Of a stretch of DNA of 14,810 nucleotides, positions 6,545 to 13,510 are shown piece by piece. The notes beneath the pieces are model-generated. The model was not told where the DNA came from, did no database searches, and was given only the letters and a program-made list of their open reading frames with translations. The translations under genes and the position numbers were made by a program. How positions within the stretch are numbered: the first letter of the stretch is position 1; each line of letters opens with the position of its first letter. Source of the DNA: an uncultured Blautia sp. (GTDB lineage Bacteria > Bacillota > Clostridia > Lachnospirales > Lachnospiraceae); assembly GCA_946538475.1 (NCBI GenBank), contig CAMNGN010000034.1:1-14810 (forward strand). The letters run 5' to 3'.

Positions 6545-8446
6545 TCAAAGATACCGCATATTATAACAATGGTCGCAGAATTTGTATTTATGGTTCCAGG
6601 ACAGCTTACGGCCGCAGATTATACAGCGGCGGGGGGAGAGTTTCTGCCGGTTCAGGATCTCTATGATCCGGTGGGAGATCTCCCTCTTTTTTTCTTCTAT
6701 CCAGGTGAAGCGGTCGGGTTCGAAGCGGCGGCGATAGTAGAAGAGCATATCGCATATCTTATACTTATGCTCCAGCACCCGCAGCTCCTCGCTGTCGTCC
6801 GAGGTGGTCCTTTCGGTCTTCATCTTCGTAAAGATGTAGGGGATCATGTCGATTCGGCAATACAGCATGTCGAACCACATCTGCATCAGCGTCTCATCCT
6901 TCTCATCAAAAGGAATCGTCGCGAAATCGTAGATCAGATCCCGGTCGTCGGTATACTTCTCCGCCTTCTCCGCCAGCGCTATCTCTCTTGCGATATTCCC
7001 TCTCTCGTACCCTTCGCTTATCGTAATCTCGTTCCACTGCTTCATGGTATCGGAGAGCTTGTCCCCCACGTACTTAAGACTCTTGGGAAAATCCACAAAA
7101 GCACGCTTCAATTCAGGCGTGCGCGAAGTCACCGCTTCTTTCAGATAGGCCGACGAATAGATCGAGTTGTAAAGCCCTTCGTCATATATCCCGAAACGCC
7201 CGGCTCTGCCCGCGATCTGCTTGATCTCGTGGTCGAAAAGCTCGCGCTCTCTCTTCCCGTCAAACTTTGTATTTTCCAGAAAAACGACACGCCTGATGGG
7301 AAGATTCATCCCCATGCCGATCGCATCCGTCGCAACCACCACTTCGGTCTTTCCTTCCATAAAATTGTTCGCCTGCGTATGCCGCACATCGTGGGGAAGG
7401 CTCCCGTAGATCACGCTGCATTTGACCCCTTTGGCCTGCAGCACCGAAGCCACCGAATGCACATCGCGGCGGGAGAAAACGATCAGCGCATCGCCTTTTT
7501 CCACATTTCTCGGGAAATTAAAACGTCTCTCGTCGCATACCAGCGGCGTCTTGCGCTCGTGCCGCACTATCCGATACTCGTCGCCGCAGTCCTTGATCAT
7601 GCGGATGATGCAGTCCTCGGCCTCCGGCGCCAGACAGACATGGACCTCCGGCGCGCACACTCCCAGGATCGCTGTCGTCCAGGCTCCGCCTCGCTCGCTG
7701 TCCCCGACCATCTGGGCCTCATCTATCACCGCGCAGTCGAACTCGCGGTCGACCGGCAGCATTTCCACCGTAGAAGAACGATGCCTCGCATAAGGAATGT
7801 AGGATTCTTCTTCCCCGGTCACCAGATCGCAGGGAATGTCCTCGCGGTTCAGCTTGTCATATTGCTCGAAAGCGAGCAGACGAAGCGGTCCCAGGTAGAT
7901 GCCGGTGTCCGCGCTTTTCATCGCCTCGATCGCCTCGTATGTCTTTCCGGAATTGGTCGGCCCGATGTGCAGTATGAACTGCCTCTTCATGGACCTGGCC
8001 GCCGGATACAGGTCGGGGATCCTCTCCGGGATCTTGTCCAGAATATTTCTCCGCAGGATCTCCTGCTCTGCCCTGACCCTCTCTTTTCTCATCACCTGCT
8101 CGTACTTGGCCATCATGCGCGAGGGCGTTATCCTCTTGTTCCCCACCACGATGCTCCGCAGCACATAGGCCTTCTCTTTATAATCTTCGGCGAACTCCCT
8201 CACGTCCTCGGGGTGCCCCGCCTGAAACGCGACGGCAAAGGAATTGTTATTCAGGTACTCCCTTAATGCCTTCCTGTAGGCCTTGGTCTTCTGGATCCTC
8301 TCCCGCGGCATATCGCTCCACGGCGGAGTGTTGATCAGCTCCCCGAGCGCATGCGCCGAAGCCTCCTCCCGGATCCTGCTGTATTCGTACTGCGCGTACA
8401 ACTGAAAAGCCTTCTCGTCTTTGATGTTTCTTCTCTTTTTGCTCAA
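6545..8446 (-). CDS. Suv3-like DExH-box RNA helicase with C-terminal zinc-ribbon-like motif
   Basis: This 633-residue superfamily 2 helicase has the motif set of the Suv3 group, the mitochondrial RNA-degradosome helicases. Motifs are HIGPTNSGKTYEA (160-172, Walker A), YLGPLRLLA (184-192), IDEAQM (241-246, Walker B), ERGGAWTTAILGV (251-263), VFSRRDV (323-329), VIYGSLP (345-351), ATDAIGMGMNL (372-382) and QIAGRAGR (410-417). Expected activity is ATP-dependent unwinding of RNA, possibly during RNA decay; the bacterial partner is unknown. About 150 basic residues precede the helicase core. The C-terminus carries CxxC-N12-CxxC (C608, C611, C624, C627), which could bind zinc. The start is TTG at 8446: an in-frame TGA lies three codons upstream and the next ATG codon is residue 46. 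A weak GGTGA lies 6 nt before it. Confidence 0.88.
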   Translation of the reverse strand: MSKKRRNIKDEKAFQLYAQYEYSRIREEASAHALGELINTPPWSDMPRERIQKTKAYRKALREYLNNNSFAVAFQAGHPEDVREFAEDYKEKAYVLRSIVVGNKRITPSRMMAKYEQVMRKERVRAEQEILRRNILDKIPERIPDLYPAARSMKRQFILHIGPTNSGKTYEAIEAMKSADTGIYLGPLRLLAFEQYDKLNREDIPCDLVTGEEESYIPYARHRSSTVEMLPVDREFDCAVIDEAQMVGDSERGGAWTTAILGVCAPEVHVCLAPEAEDCIIRMIKDCGDEYRIVRHERKTPLVCDERRFNFPRNVEKGDALIVFSRRDVHSVASVLQAKGVKCSVIYGSLPHDVRHTQANNFMEGKTEVVVATDAIGMGMNLPIRRVVFLENTKFDGKRERELFDHEIKQIAGRAGRFGIYDEGLYNSIYSSAYLKEAVTSRTPELKRAFVDFPKSLKYVGDKLSDTMKQWNEITISEGYERGNIAREIALAEKAEKYTDDRDLIYDFATIPFDEKDETLMQMWFDMLYCRIDMIPYIFTKMKTERTTSDDSEELRVLEHKYKICDMLFYYRRRFEPDRFTWIEEKKREISHRIIEILNRQKLSPRRCIICGRKLSWNHKYKFCDHCYNMRYL

Positions 8447-8525
8447 ATCGTGTCACCAAAATTTCCTTTAATTTTCTCTGTTGACAAGTTTATCGTATAC
8501 AGACAGGTTGCGCAAGTTTATATTT

Positions 8526-8556
8526 GGTGGAACGAGGAACCGTCCCCGTGTTCCAC
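8526..8556. repeat. Solo half-element of the dispersed repeat
   Basis: This 31-bp stretch begins GGTGGAACGAGGAACC and matches the right arm of the element at 10457-10553 apart from a few bases. Its own ends, GTGGAAC and GTTCCAC, are mutually complementary. The partner arm is absent. It lies between the divergent helicase and LtrA-family genes, not at a gene end. Confidence 0.7.
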
Positions 8557-8598
8557 ACTCATTATAAATGAAGGGACTTCCTTAACTCTCCCAAAATA

Positions 8599-8607
8599 TG
8601 TTATGAT
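8599..8607 (+). promoter_or_regulatory. Extended -10 promoter of the LtrA-family gene
   Basis: TGTTATGAT gives an extended -10 (TGn followed by TATGAT at 8602-8607), with no convincing -35 box upstream. The transcript would start near 8614, about 36 nt before the ATG, leaving room for the GGGAG ribosome binding site at 8636-8640. Confidence 0.5.
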
Positions 8608-8649
8608 AGTACTTGATTTGTAAAAAACATCAATCGGGAGAATATTCTG

Positions 8650-9789
8650 ATGAAAACCACCGAACCTAAAAAAGAAAAGAAAGTCGAATACCTCGAACTG
8701 ATCTACGACCTGATCTTTGTCTATGTCATCGGGCGAAACAATCTTCTGATGCACCACGTCATCAACGGCTTTGTGGAAAAAGAGCTGTTCATCGCCTACA
8801 TTCTGTGCACGCTGACGGTCATTCAGATCTGGAGTTTTTCCACCTATTATATCAACATGTACGGCCGAAACGGCGTGCGGGACCACATCTCGCTGTTCAT
8901 CAACATGTACCTGCTCTATTTTATAGGAAAAGGAACGCGCATCAACTACGCACCGTACGAGACAGAGCACCACATCGCCTGGGGGCTGATCCTTGTAAAT
9001 CTGGCCGTGCAGTACTTTATCGAAACGCGCAATCACAAGGACGAACCGGCAATTCACCGTCAGACGCTGAGACTGGGGATCGTGATCCTCACAGAAGCGT
9101 TCCTCGTGTTCATCACCGTCCCGTTTTATGATGCCTTTGGCGTGAATCTCGTGCCTTATGCGATCCTGTTCGGTATGGTCGGGACAATGTGGCAGGGCTT
9201 CCGCGCCGAAGTGATCCTGGTCGATTTCATGCACCTCACCGAAAGAATGATGCTGTATATCGTCTTCACCTTCGGCGAGATGATCATCACCCTGGCCGAT
9301 TATTTTGAAGGAGGCATCTCCGCAAACACTATCTATTTTTCGCTGATGGGCTTTCTTATCGTCGCAGGCCTCTTCCTGAGTTACGAGACCATATATGACC
9401 GGCTGATCGACCGCGAAGCCGATAATGGCGGGCTGCTGTATATTCTCCTGCATATCGTACTGATCTTCGCGCTCAACATCATTACGATCTCTCTCGATTA
9501 TATGCAGAACCCCGCCGTCAGCCTTTGGCCAAAGATGTGTATGCTGATCAGCGGTTTTCTCATGTACTACGCCGCCCTCTTCTGCACTCTAAGGTACAGT
9601 AAAGCCGCCTGCCGGTACGGCCGCAGATTGTTTGCGGTGTTAGGTGCTGTGGCGGTTTGCTTTACCGCTCTGATGATCATGCTGAGAGAGCTGAACGCGG
9701 TGCATATCGCGCTGACAGCGGCGTTCGTGTTCGGCATCTGGCTGGTACTGTTTAAGTTCAGCCGGGAGTCACGGGGACAGGTTTCCTGA
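8650..9789 (+). CDS. LtrA-family (low temperature requirement A) membrane protein
   Basis: This 379-residue polytopic membrane protein matches the LtrA family pattern: a short basic N-terminus, YLELIYDLIFVYVIGR (14-29), and the conserved HLTERMMLYIVFTFGEMII block (195-213) with the family's H-x-x-E-R and later G-E residues. Ten or so hydrophobic segments cover the rest of the chain. LtrA was named from a cold-sensitive Listeria mutant; its biochemical role is not established. GGGAG lies 9 nt before the ATG. The gene has its own extended -10 promoter and diverges from the helicase. Its stop codon and last residues (GQVS) lie inside the left arm of an inverted repeat at 9771-9815, so the repeat has supplied the present C-terminus. 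Confidence 0.85.
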   Translation: MKTTEPKKEKKVEYLELIYDLIFVYVIGRNNLLMHHVINGFVEKELFIAYILCTLTVIQIWSFSTYYINMYGRNGVRDHISLFINMYLLYFIGKGTRINYAPYETEHHIAWGLILVNLAVQYFIETRNHKDEPAIHRQTLRLGIVILTEAFLVFITVPFYDAFGVNLVPYAILFGMVGTMWQGFRAEVILVDFMHLTERMMLYIVFTFGEMIITLADYFEGGISANTIYFSLMGFLIVAGLFLSYETIYDRLIDREADNGGLLYILLHIVLIFALNIITISLDYMQNPAVSLWPKMCMLISGFLMYYAALFCTLRYSKAACRYGRRLFAVLGAVAVCFTALMIMLRELNAVHIALTAAFVFGIWLVLFKFSRESRGQVS

Positions 9790-9815
9790 CACTGAGTCAG
9801 GAAACCTGTCCTCGT
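9771..9815. repeat. 45-bp inverted repeat overlapping the LtrA-family stop codon
   Basis: Arms of 20 bp (ACGGGGACAGGTTTCCTGAC and its complement, one G-T pair at 9774/9812) flank a 5-nt loop ACTGA (9791-9795). The TGA stop of the LtrA-family gene (9787-9789) lies in the left arm. The word GGGGACAGGTTTCCTGACAC combines pieces of both other repeat types in the window. As RNA it would form a strong hairpin at the mRNA end, but it is followed by TATTA, not by a T-run. Confidence 0.85.
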
Positions 9816-9837
9816 TATTATCCCAACATTTTTATAC

Positions 9838-9866
9838 TTGCAAATAAGCTCCTCAGATAGTATAGT
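9838..9866 (+). promoter_or_regulatory. Promoter of the DUF4418 gene
   Basis: TTGCAA (9838-9843) and TATAGT (9861-9866) are separated by 17 bp. The transcript would start near 9873, about 31 nt before the ATG at 9904. This indicates separate transcription from the LtrA-family gene. Confidence 0.6.
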
Positions 9867-9903
9867 TAGGGATGTATAACTTGCTTTAAAGGAGATCAAT
9901 ACT

Positions 9904-10302
9904 ATGAAAGATAAGAAAATGACCCTCGGAATAGCCGACATCCTGCTGCCTGTCTTAAGCATCGTCTTCTTCGTCGGCCTCCTTACCTTTGCAGGTGCCT
10001 GCGGCCCTAAGGAGGACGGCAGCTTTATGACCTGTCACTGGGCAGGGCAGGCTGTAAAGGCGCTTGCCGTTTTACTGATCGTTATGTCTGTAGTAAGACT
10101 TGCTATCCGTGACAGAGGAATTAAAAAAGGCCTGTCGATCGCGATAATTCTGACGGCAATCACAGCCGCAGTCATCCCCGGCACTCTGATCAGCCTGTGC
10201 ATGATGAACACCATGCACTGCCATGCAGTGATGAGACCTTTTGTCATCGTGATGGCGGTGCTGCAGGCTGCAGCGGCAATGATCGACATTGTAAGGCCTT
10301 AG
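9904..10302 (+). CDS. DUF4418-family small membrane protein
   Basis: This 132-residue protein has four hydrophobic segments (about 9-31, 50-67, 77-99 and 111-128) and matches the DUF4418 family as I recall it. Two cysteine-bearing loops are diagnostic: ACGPKEDGSFMTCHWAGQA (32-50) and LCMMNTMHCHAVMRP (98-112). Four cysteines (33, 44, 99, 106) and two histidines (45, 107) lie near the membrane faces after segments 1 and 3, which could suit metal binding or a disulfide pair; that is inference. No function is established. GGAG lies 9 nt before the ATG, and a good promoter lies at 9838-9866. No partner gene follows on this strand. Confidence 0.75.
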   Translation: MKDKKMTLGIADILLPVLSIVFFVGLLTFAGACGPKEDGSFMTCHWAGQAVKALAVLLIVMSVVRLAIRDRGIKKGLSIAIILTAITAAVIPGTLISLCMMNTMHCHAVMRPFVIVMAVLQAAAAMIDIVRP

Positions 10303-10456
10303 GCCATTTCCGATACGGTCCACGGATCTCAGGACAGTCAAATGTGTGCAAAAATCCGCCGCACTTTTTTGCAGGAGGGGACTTCCTTCGATCGTTTATA
10401 CTCTGCGGTCTATAAATGCGGCAAAAAGTCAAGTCTGTTAAAATGACCATCACATG
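10303..10456. other. Intergenic stretch with a weak AT-rich hairpin
   Basis: No coding frame is convincing here. TGCAAAAA (10347-10354) and TTTTTGCA (10366-10373) can pair around an 11-nt loop, a weak candidate end for the DUF4418 transcript. A TTGACT on the minus strand (10432-10427) has no properly spaced -10. Confidence 0.3.
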
Positions 10457-10553
10457 ATGGAACAGGGGGACGGTTCCTCGTTCCACCTAACTATACACAG
10501 GAATAACTCTTGTGCATTTCCAGGTGGAACGAGGAACCATCCCCCTGTTCCAT
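10457..10553. repeat. 97-bp inverted-repeat element with 33-bp spacer
   Basis: The left arm starts TGGAACAGGGGGACGG (10458-10488) and the right arm is its complement (10522-10552); both are 31 bp with a single mismatch, and one further A-T pair extends them to 10457/10553. The spacer is 10489-10521. Each arm also holds the word GAGGAACC/GGTTCCTC and both GTTCCA-type end words. It lies 20 bp past the stop of the LRR/transglutaminase gene. No transposase fits inside, so it could be a tiny non-autonomous element. Confidence 0.85.
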
Positions 10554-10573
10554 TTCCCCGTGTTTCATTCCGC

Positions 10574-12133
10574 TCAGCGATAACTGAGCTGAACCTCCCC
10601 GCACCCGTCAAATGCATCCGCTGCAATATCCGTACAGCTTTCGGGAAGGATGACTTGCTTGAGATTCGGGCAGCCATAAAATGCTCTGTTCCTGATGGAA
10701 GTACATCCCTCCGGAACAATGACCATCTCACTGTTGATTCCCGCAAAGGCTTCTTCTTCGATGACCTTCAGCCCCCTCGGCAGATGTAAAGTATTATAAT
10801 TACCTACTGTATTCGCTTCCGGATAATCCGCAGGATCAAACAGAAGGTTTGTCATTTCCAGCTCATTTTTTCTGAAAAGAGAAACTGTACTGTCATCATA
10901 TCTGTAGGTGACCTTTTTTCCTTTGACCGAGAAGTCATACTCTGAGAGAGGATTTCCCGGCCTGTACGCAGAATAGCCGGCCATGAACAGATCATTCGGT
11001 GCTCCGATCGATCCATCATCACAGTTAGTCACATCAGCCATGTACCTCTTTCCGTCATCCATGGTAACAATGTTCCACATATGCGAACCACCGTCCATCC
11101 ATCCGGAAACACAGATGGTATATATAGGTGTGCGGAAAACAGAAAGATCGCACAAATATCGGAAAGCCTTGGAGTAGCCCTCACACAAAACATTTGTTTT
11201 CGAATTGCCGTCAAATACCCAGACTGCCTGCCATGGATTTCCAAATGGCGTATTACTGTTTCCGGCAGCTTCATTATTGTAGGAAACCCGGCTGCAGATT
11301 TCATTCTTGTAAGAGTACAGTTTTGCTATGTCGGATTCGTCTTTGTGAGCTCTGACAATAGCAGCGGCAGTATCTGCCGCATCGCAGACCGCATTCGTAA
11401 ACGAAAGATCAAAGTCTGTTGTCTTCGCTGTCCGCGACACTGCGTATTCTTTCGCCACGTACAGTTTGATTTCATAGTATCCATTAGAAACAAAGCGCAT
11501 AGTTTTTCCGTCTGTGCTGACTCCCGGGAAACTGTAAGTATATCCGCGAGTCTTGTCAAACCAATAAAAATCGTATGGAGAGTCCGCGACAAGGGAATCT
11601 ACTGCTGCACCTGCATCAAGCTTGAATTTAGCCATAAAGGCATCCCACGCTTTTTCCGAAATGGCGGAGTTTTCAATAATTGAAGCCACGCCCAGTTCCT
11701 GCGCCGTATATTGCATTTTGGGATAATACTCTGCCAAATCCGAGAGCGGAATCCGAACAACAGTGGAATACGCCGTTCCGCTTCCGGAATTCGAACGGGT
11801 TGTCATGGCAGCGTATCTTTTTTTCATCGCCGTATACAATACACGCTCAGGCCCCGAGAGTCTTTCGCCCAGGTTTAAGCTTGCCCCCGCCGCAGCAGGC
11901 TCATCATGAAAGAATGCCCGATGAATAAAGCCCTCTGCCGCATCAGTGTTCGATATTCCTTCTGCAATTGTACCCGTTCCGGTCGGACCATCTGCCTCGT
12001 ACATTTGCGTCTCGGCATAAACGCTGACAGACGGAAGTGTCAGCATGGCGAGCAAGCCTATAAGCAGACAACGCCTTACCGAATGAACTGTTTGTTGTTT
12101 TTCCTTCCCAAAGATATTGATGATTTTCTTCAT
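10574..12133 (-). CDS. Secreted transglutaminase-like protein with C-terminal BspA-type LRRs
   Basis: From the ATG at 12133 the protein has 519 residues. A Lys/Arg-rich start and hydrophobic core (CLLIGLLAMLTLPSVSVYA) form a signal peptide ending near Ala40 (VYA). The middle carries a transglutaminase/protease-like domain (about 255-375) with the expected triad: Cys317 in LCEGYSKAF, His351 in SHMWNIV and Asp367 in MADVTNCDD. The last 65 residues (about 452-516) are BspA-like leucine-rich repeats: LPRGLKVIEEEAFAG, VPEGCTSIRNRAFYG and LPESCTDIAADAFDG. Such proteins are usually surface or secreted enzymes with adhesive or peptide-crosslinking roles; the substrate here is unknown. GGGGG lies 5 nt before the ATG; an in-frame GTG at 12160 is a less likely start. 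It stands alone, with a palindromic repeat just after its stop. Confidence 0.85.
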   Translation of the reverse strand: MKKIINIFGKEKQQTVHSVRRCLLIGLLAMLTLPSVSVYAETQMYEADGPTGTGTIAEGISNTDAAEGFIHRAFFHDEPAAAGASLNLGERLSGPERVLYTAMKKRYAAMTTRSNSGSGTAYSTVVRIPLSDLAEYYPKMQYTAQELGVASIIENSAISEKAWDAFMAKFKLDAGAAVDSLVADSPYDFYWFDKTRGYTYSFPGVSTDGKTMRFVSNGYYEIKLYVAKEYAVSRTAKTTDFDLSFTNAVCDAADTAAAIVRAHKDESDIAKLYSYKNEICSRVSYNNEAAGNSNTPFGNPWQAVWVFDGNSKTNVLCEGYSKAFRYLCDLSVFRTPIYTICVSGWMDGGSHMWNIVTMDDGKRYMADVTNCDDGSIGAPNDLFMAGYSAYRPGNPLSEYDFSVKGKKVTYRYDDSTVSLFRKNELEMTNLLFDPADYPEANTVGNYNTLHLPRGLKVIEEEAFAGINSEMVIVPEGCTSIRNRAFYGCPNLKQVILPESCTDIAADAFDGCGEVQLSYR

Positions 12134-12241
12134 TTTTTCCCCCGCATTTAACGATGTCACCGATAACCGGCAATCCGCAAACCGCTTTTCTGCGTTATGC
12201 TTCTTAATCTTCTTTTGCTTCTGTGCGTCTTCGTCCGAGCA

Positions 12242-12346
12242 TCAGTACTCCTGATGTTCCATCTCACTGTAATCCTCAAACAGTTTCAAGCAGGCATCGC
12301 GATCGATGCATTCCAGATAATCTGTCAGTTTCTCTCTTCCTCCGAC
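12242..12346 (-). pseudogene. Short coding remnant (C-terminal fragment, no start)
   Basis: A 34-35-codon open stretch reads LVGGREKLTDYLECIDRD and continues to MEHQEY before a TGA at 12244-12242. It is charged, has normal codon use and no usable start, and begins right where the palindrome at 12351-12404 ends. The stop overlaps an ATG (TGATG), as in coupled genes, but the following frame ends after 12 codons. It looks like the tail of a gene whose upstream part is gone. No family recognised; chance openness cannot be excluded at this length. Confidence 0.35.
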
Positions 12347-12350
12347 CAGT

Positions 12351-12404
12351 GTTCATGGTGCCTGACACCATAAACTCTTGTTTATGGTGTCAGGTACCAT
12401 GAAC
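12351..12404. repeat. 54-bp inverted repeat (GGTACCTGACACC type)
   Basis: Arms of 25 bp (GTTCATGGTGCCTGACACC... and its complement, one G-T pair) enclose a 4-nt loop TCTT at 12376-12379. It lies 22 bp past the stop of the acetyltransferase gene. The 19-bp word GTTCATGGTACCTGACACC in its right arm (as complement) recurs exactly in the 78-bp palindrome at 13511-13588. Confidence 0.88.
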
Positions 12405-12426
12405 AAAATATGAACACCCACCGCCC

Positions 12427-12906
12427 TCATAATTCATGATAATACGGACAAATATTCTCATACCGCCCATCCTTCATCCTGAACCCTTTCGGAATCGTTC
12501 CCAGCTGCACAAAGCCTAATCTTTCATAAAGGTGCCTCGCATGAATATTACTCTCGACGACTGCATTGAACTGAAGCACCCCAAACCCAAGCCGGGCGGC
12601 ATTTTCCAGACAGTCCAGAACCAGTTTCTCGCCGATATGCCTCCCGCGGAGCGACGACCTTACCGCATAGCTTGCGTTGCATATATGCCCGCACCGCCCC
12701 ACATTATTTGGGTGCAGTATATATAAACCTGCCACTTTACCTTCGTCCTCGGCCACACCGCAGTAGCTCTGTGACGCGAAAAAAGCCTTTCCGGACACCT
12801 CATCGAGCAATTCTTCCTGCGGGAATGCGACTCCTTCTTCTACCACCTCATTCCAGATATCGATCATTTCTTTCAGATCATCTGCGTTATACTCTCTTAG
12901 TATCAT
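12427..12906 (-). CDS. GNAT-family N-acetyltransferase
   Basis: This 159-residue protein has the GNAT fold signature: an N-terminal strand MILREYNADDLKEMIDIWNE, a central strand GKVAGLYILHP (56-66), the acetyl-CoA pyrophosphate loop in AVRSSLRGRHIGEKLV (81-96, with RGRHIG at 87-92), and the C-terminal HLYERLGF segment (125-132) that closes the fold. It would transfer an acetyl group from acetyl-CoA to an amine in the cytoplasm; the substrate is unknown. AAAGGG and AAGG sequences lie just before the ATG at 12906. It lies 36 nt after the small membrane-protein gene on the same strand and is probably co-transcribed from the promoter at 13456-13461. A 54-bp inverted repeat follows its stop by 22 bp. 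Confidence 0.9.
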   Translation of the reverse strand: MILREYNADDLKEMIDIWNEVVEEGVAFPQEELLDEVSGKAFFASQSYCGVAEDEGKVAGLYILHPNNVGRCGHICNASYAVRSSLRGRHIGEKLVLDCLENAARLGFGVLQFNAVVESNIHARHLYERLGFVQLGTIPKGFRMKDGRYENICPYYHEL

Positions 12907-12942
12907 TCATCCTTAGCCCTTTCAATATCTTCACACGACATC

Positions 12943-13434
12943 TCAATATATGGAATATGAACGGTCCTCGATCTCACAATCATATGGCAGCCTGCTCCGT
13001 ACATAATTCTTCACGAAAGGCATATCCTCCTCCGGCACATAAATTCTGAATCCGCCTATTTTCTGCACCGGCTCAATATAGGTTTTAGTAAAGATCACAT
13101 GCTTCGCACTGTGGAAGAAAAAATCAGCGCGGCCTCTCCCGTAGCCCATCCATATACTTTCATCTGACATACTGTATCCACGGCTTGAACCCGCCTTACT
13201 GCGCTTAAAGAACTCGATGACAAGAAAAGTGATGATAAGCACAGCCAGACATGGCAGCAAAAATGCCGCAAACATTCCATAGTCTCCTACGGGGATGCAC
13301 AGAGCCGCTCCAAAGATGATAAGAAAAAGGCATGTGATCCCCATCGTGATCCACACAATACGATACTGTTTTGCTTCGTATTCTTTATCGAAGGTTCCGG
13401 TCCAATGATAAATCCCATTTTCTGACTGCATCAT
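12943..13434 (-). CDS. Small two-helix membrane protein, possibly YcxB-like
   Basis: From the ATG at 13434 this protein has 163 residues. GAGG (13446-13443) lies 8 nt upstream; the in-frame GTG at 13443 would overlap that site and is less likely. A soluble N-terminus is followed by two hydrophobic segments (about 25-47 and 53-76) and a cytoplasmic tail of about 85 residues ending FRIYVPEEDMPFVKNYVRSR and a Tyr-rich tip. The layout (two helices, then a beta-rich tail with SDESIWMGYG and FHSAKHVIFTKTYIEPV strands) resembles YcxB-like/bacterial PH-type proteins of Firmicutes, but no catalytic motif is present. Function unknown. It leads a two-gene unit with the acetyltransferase. Confidence 0.75.
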   Translation of the reverse strand: MMQSENGIYHWTGTFDKEYEAKQYRIVWITMGITCLFLIIFGAALCIPVGDYGMFAAFLLPCLAVLIITFLVIEFFKRSKAGSSRGYSMSDESIWMGYGRGRADFFFHSAKHVIFTKTYIEPVQKIGGFRIYVPEEDMPFVKNYVRSRLPYDCEIEDRSYSIY

Positions 13435-13455
13435 CCCTGCCACCTCTTTTCAAAA

Positions 13456-13464
13456 ATTATACCA
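13456..13464 (-). promoter_or_regulatory. Extended -10 promoter of the membrane protein-acetyltransferase unit
   Basis: On the minus strand TGGTATAAT provides an extended -10 with a perfect TATAAT (13461-13456). A weak TGGAAA lies 17 bp upstream. The transcript would start near 13449, leaving a leader of about 15 nt before the ATG at 13434. Confidence 0.6.
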
Positions 13465-13510
13465 TGCTTACGATTCATTTTCCACTACCGGCATCCATCC
13501 GGCTTACCAA

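Noticed and set aside
6317..8266. Long plus-strand open frame (649 codons) antisense to the helicase gene
   Set aside because: The minus-strand frame carries every helicase motif in order. The antisense product has no recognisable domain and begins inside the exporter stop region. It is a by-product of codon bias.
8481..8486. Perfect TTGACA on the plus strand before the LtrA-family gene
   Set aside because: No -10 box at 16-18 bp; the extended -10 at 8599-8607 is more than 110 bp away, so it is not part of that promoter.
10427..10432. TTGACT on the minus strand as promoter
   Set aside because: The nearest TATAGA is only 12 bp away and no minus-strand gene starts downstream.
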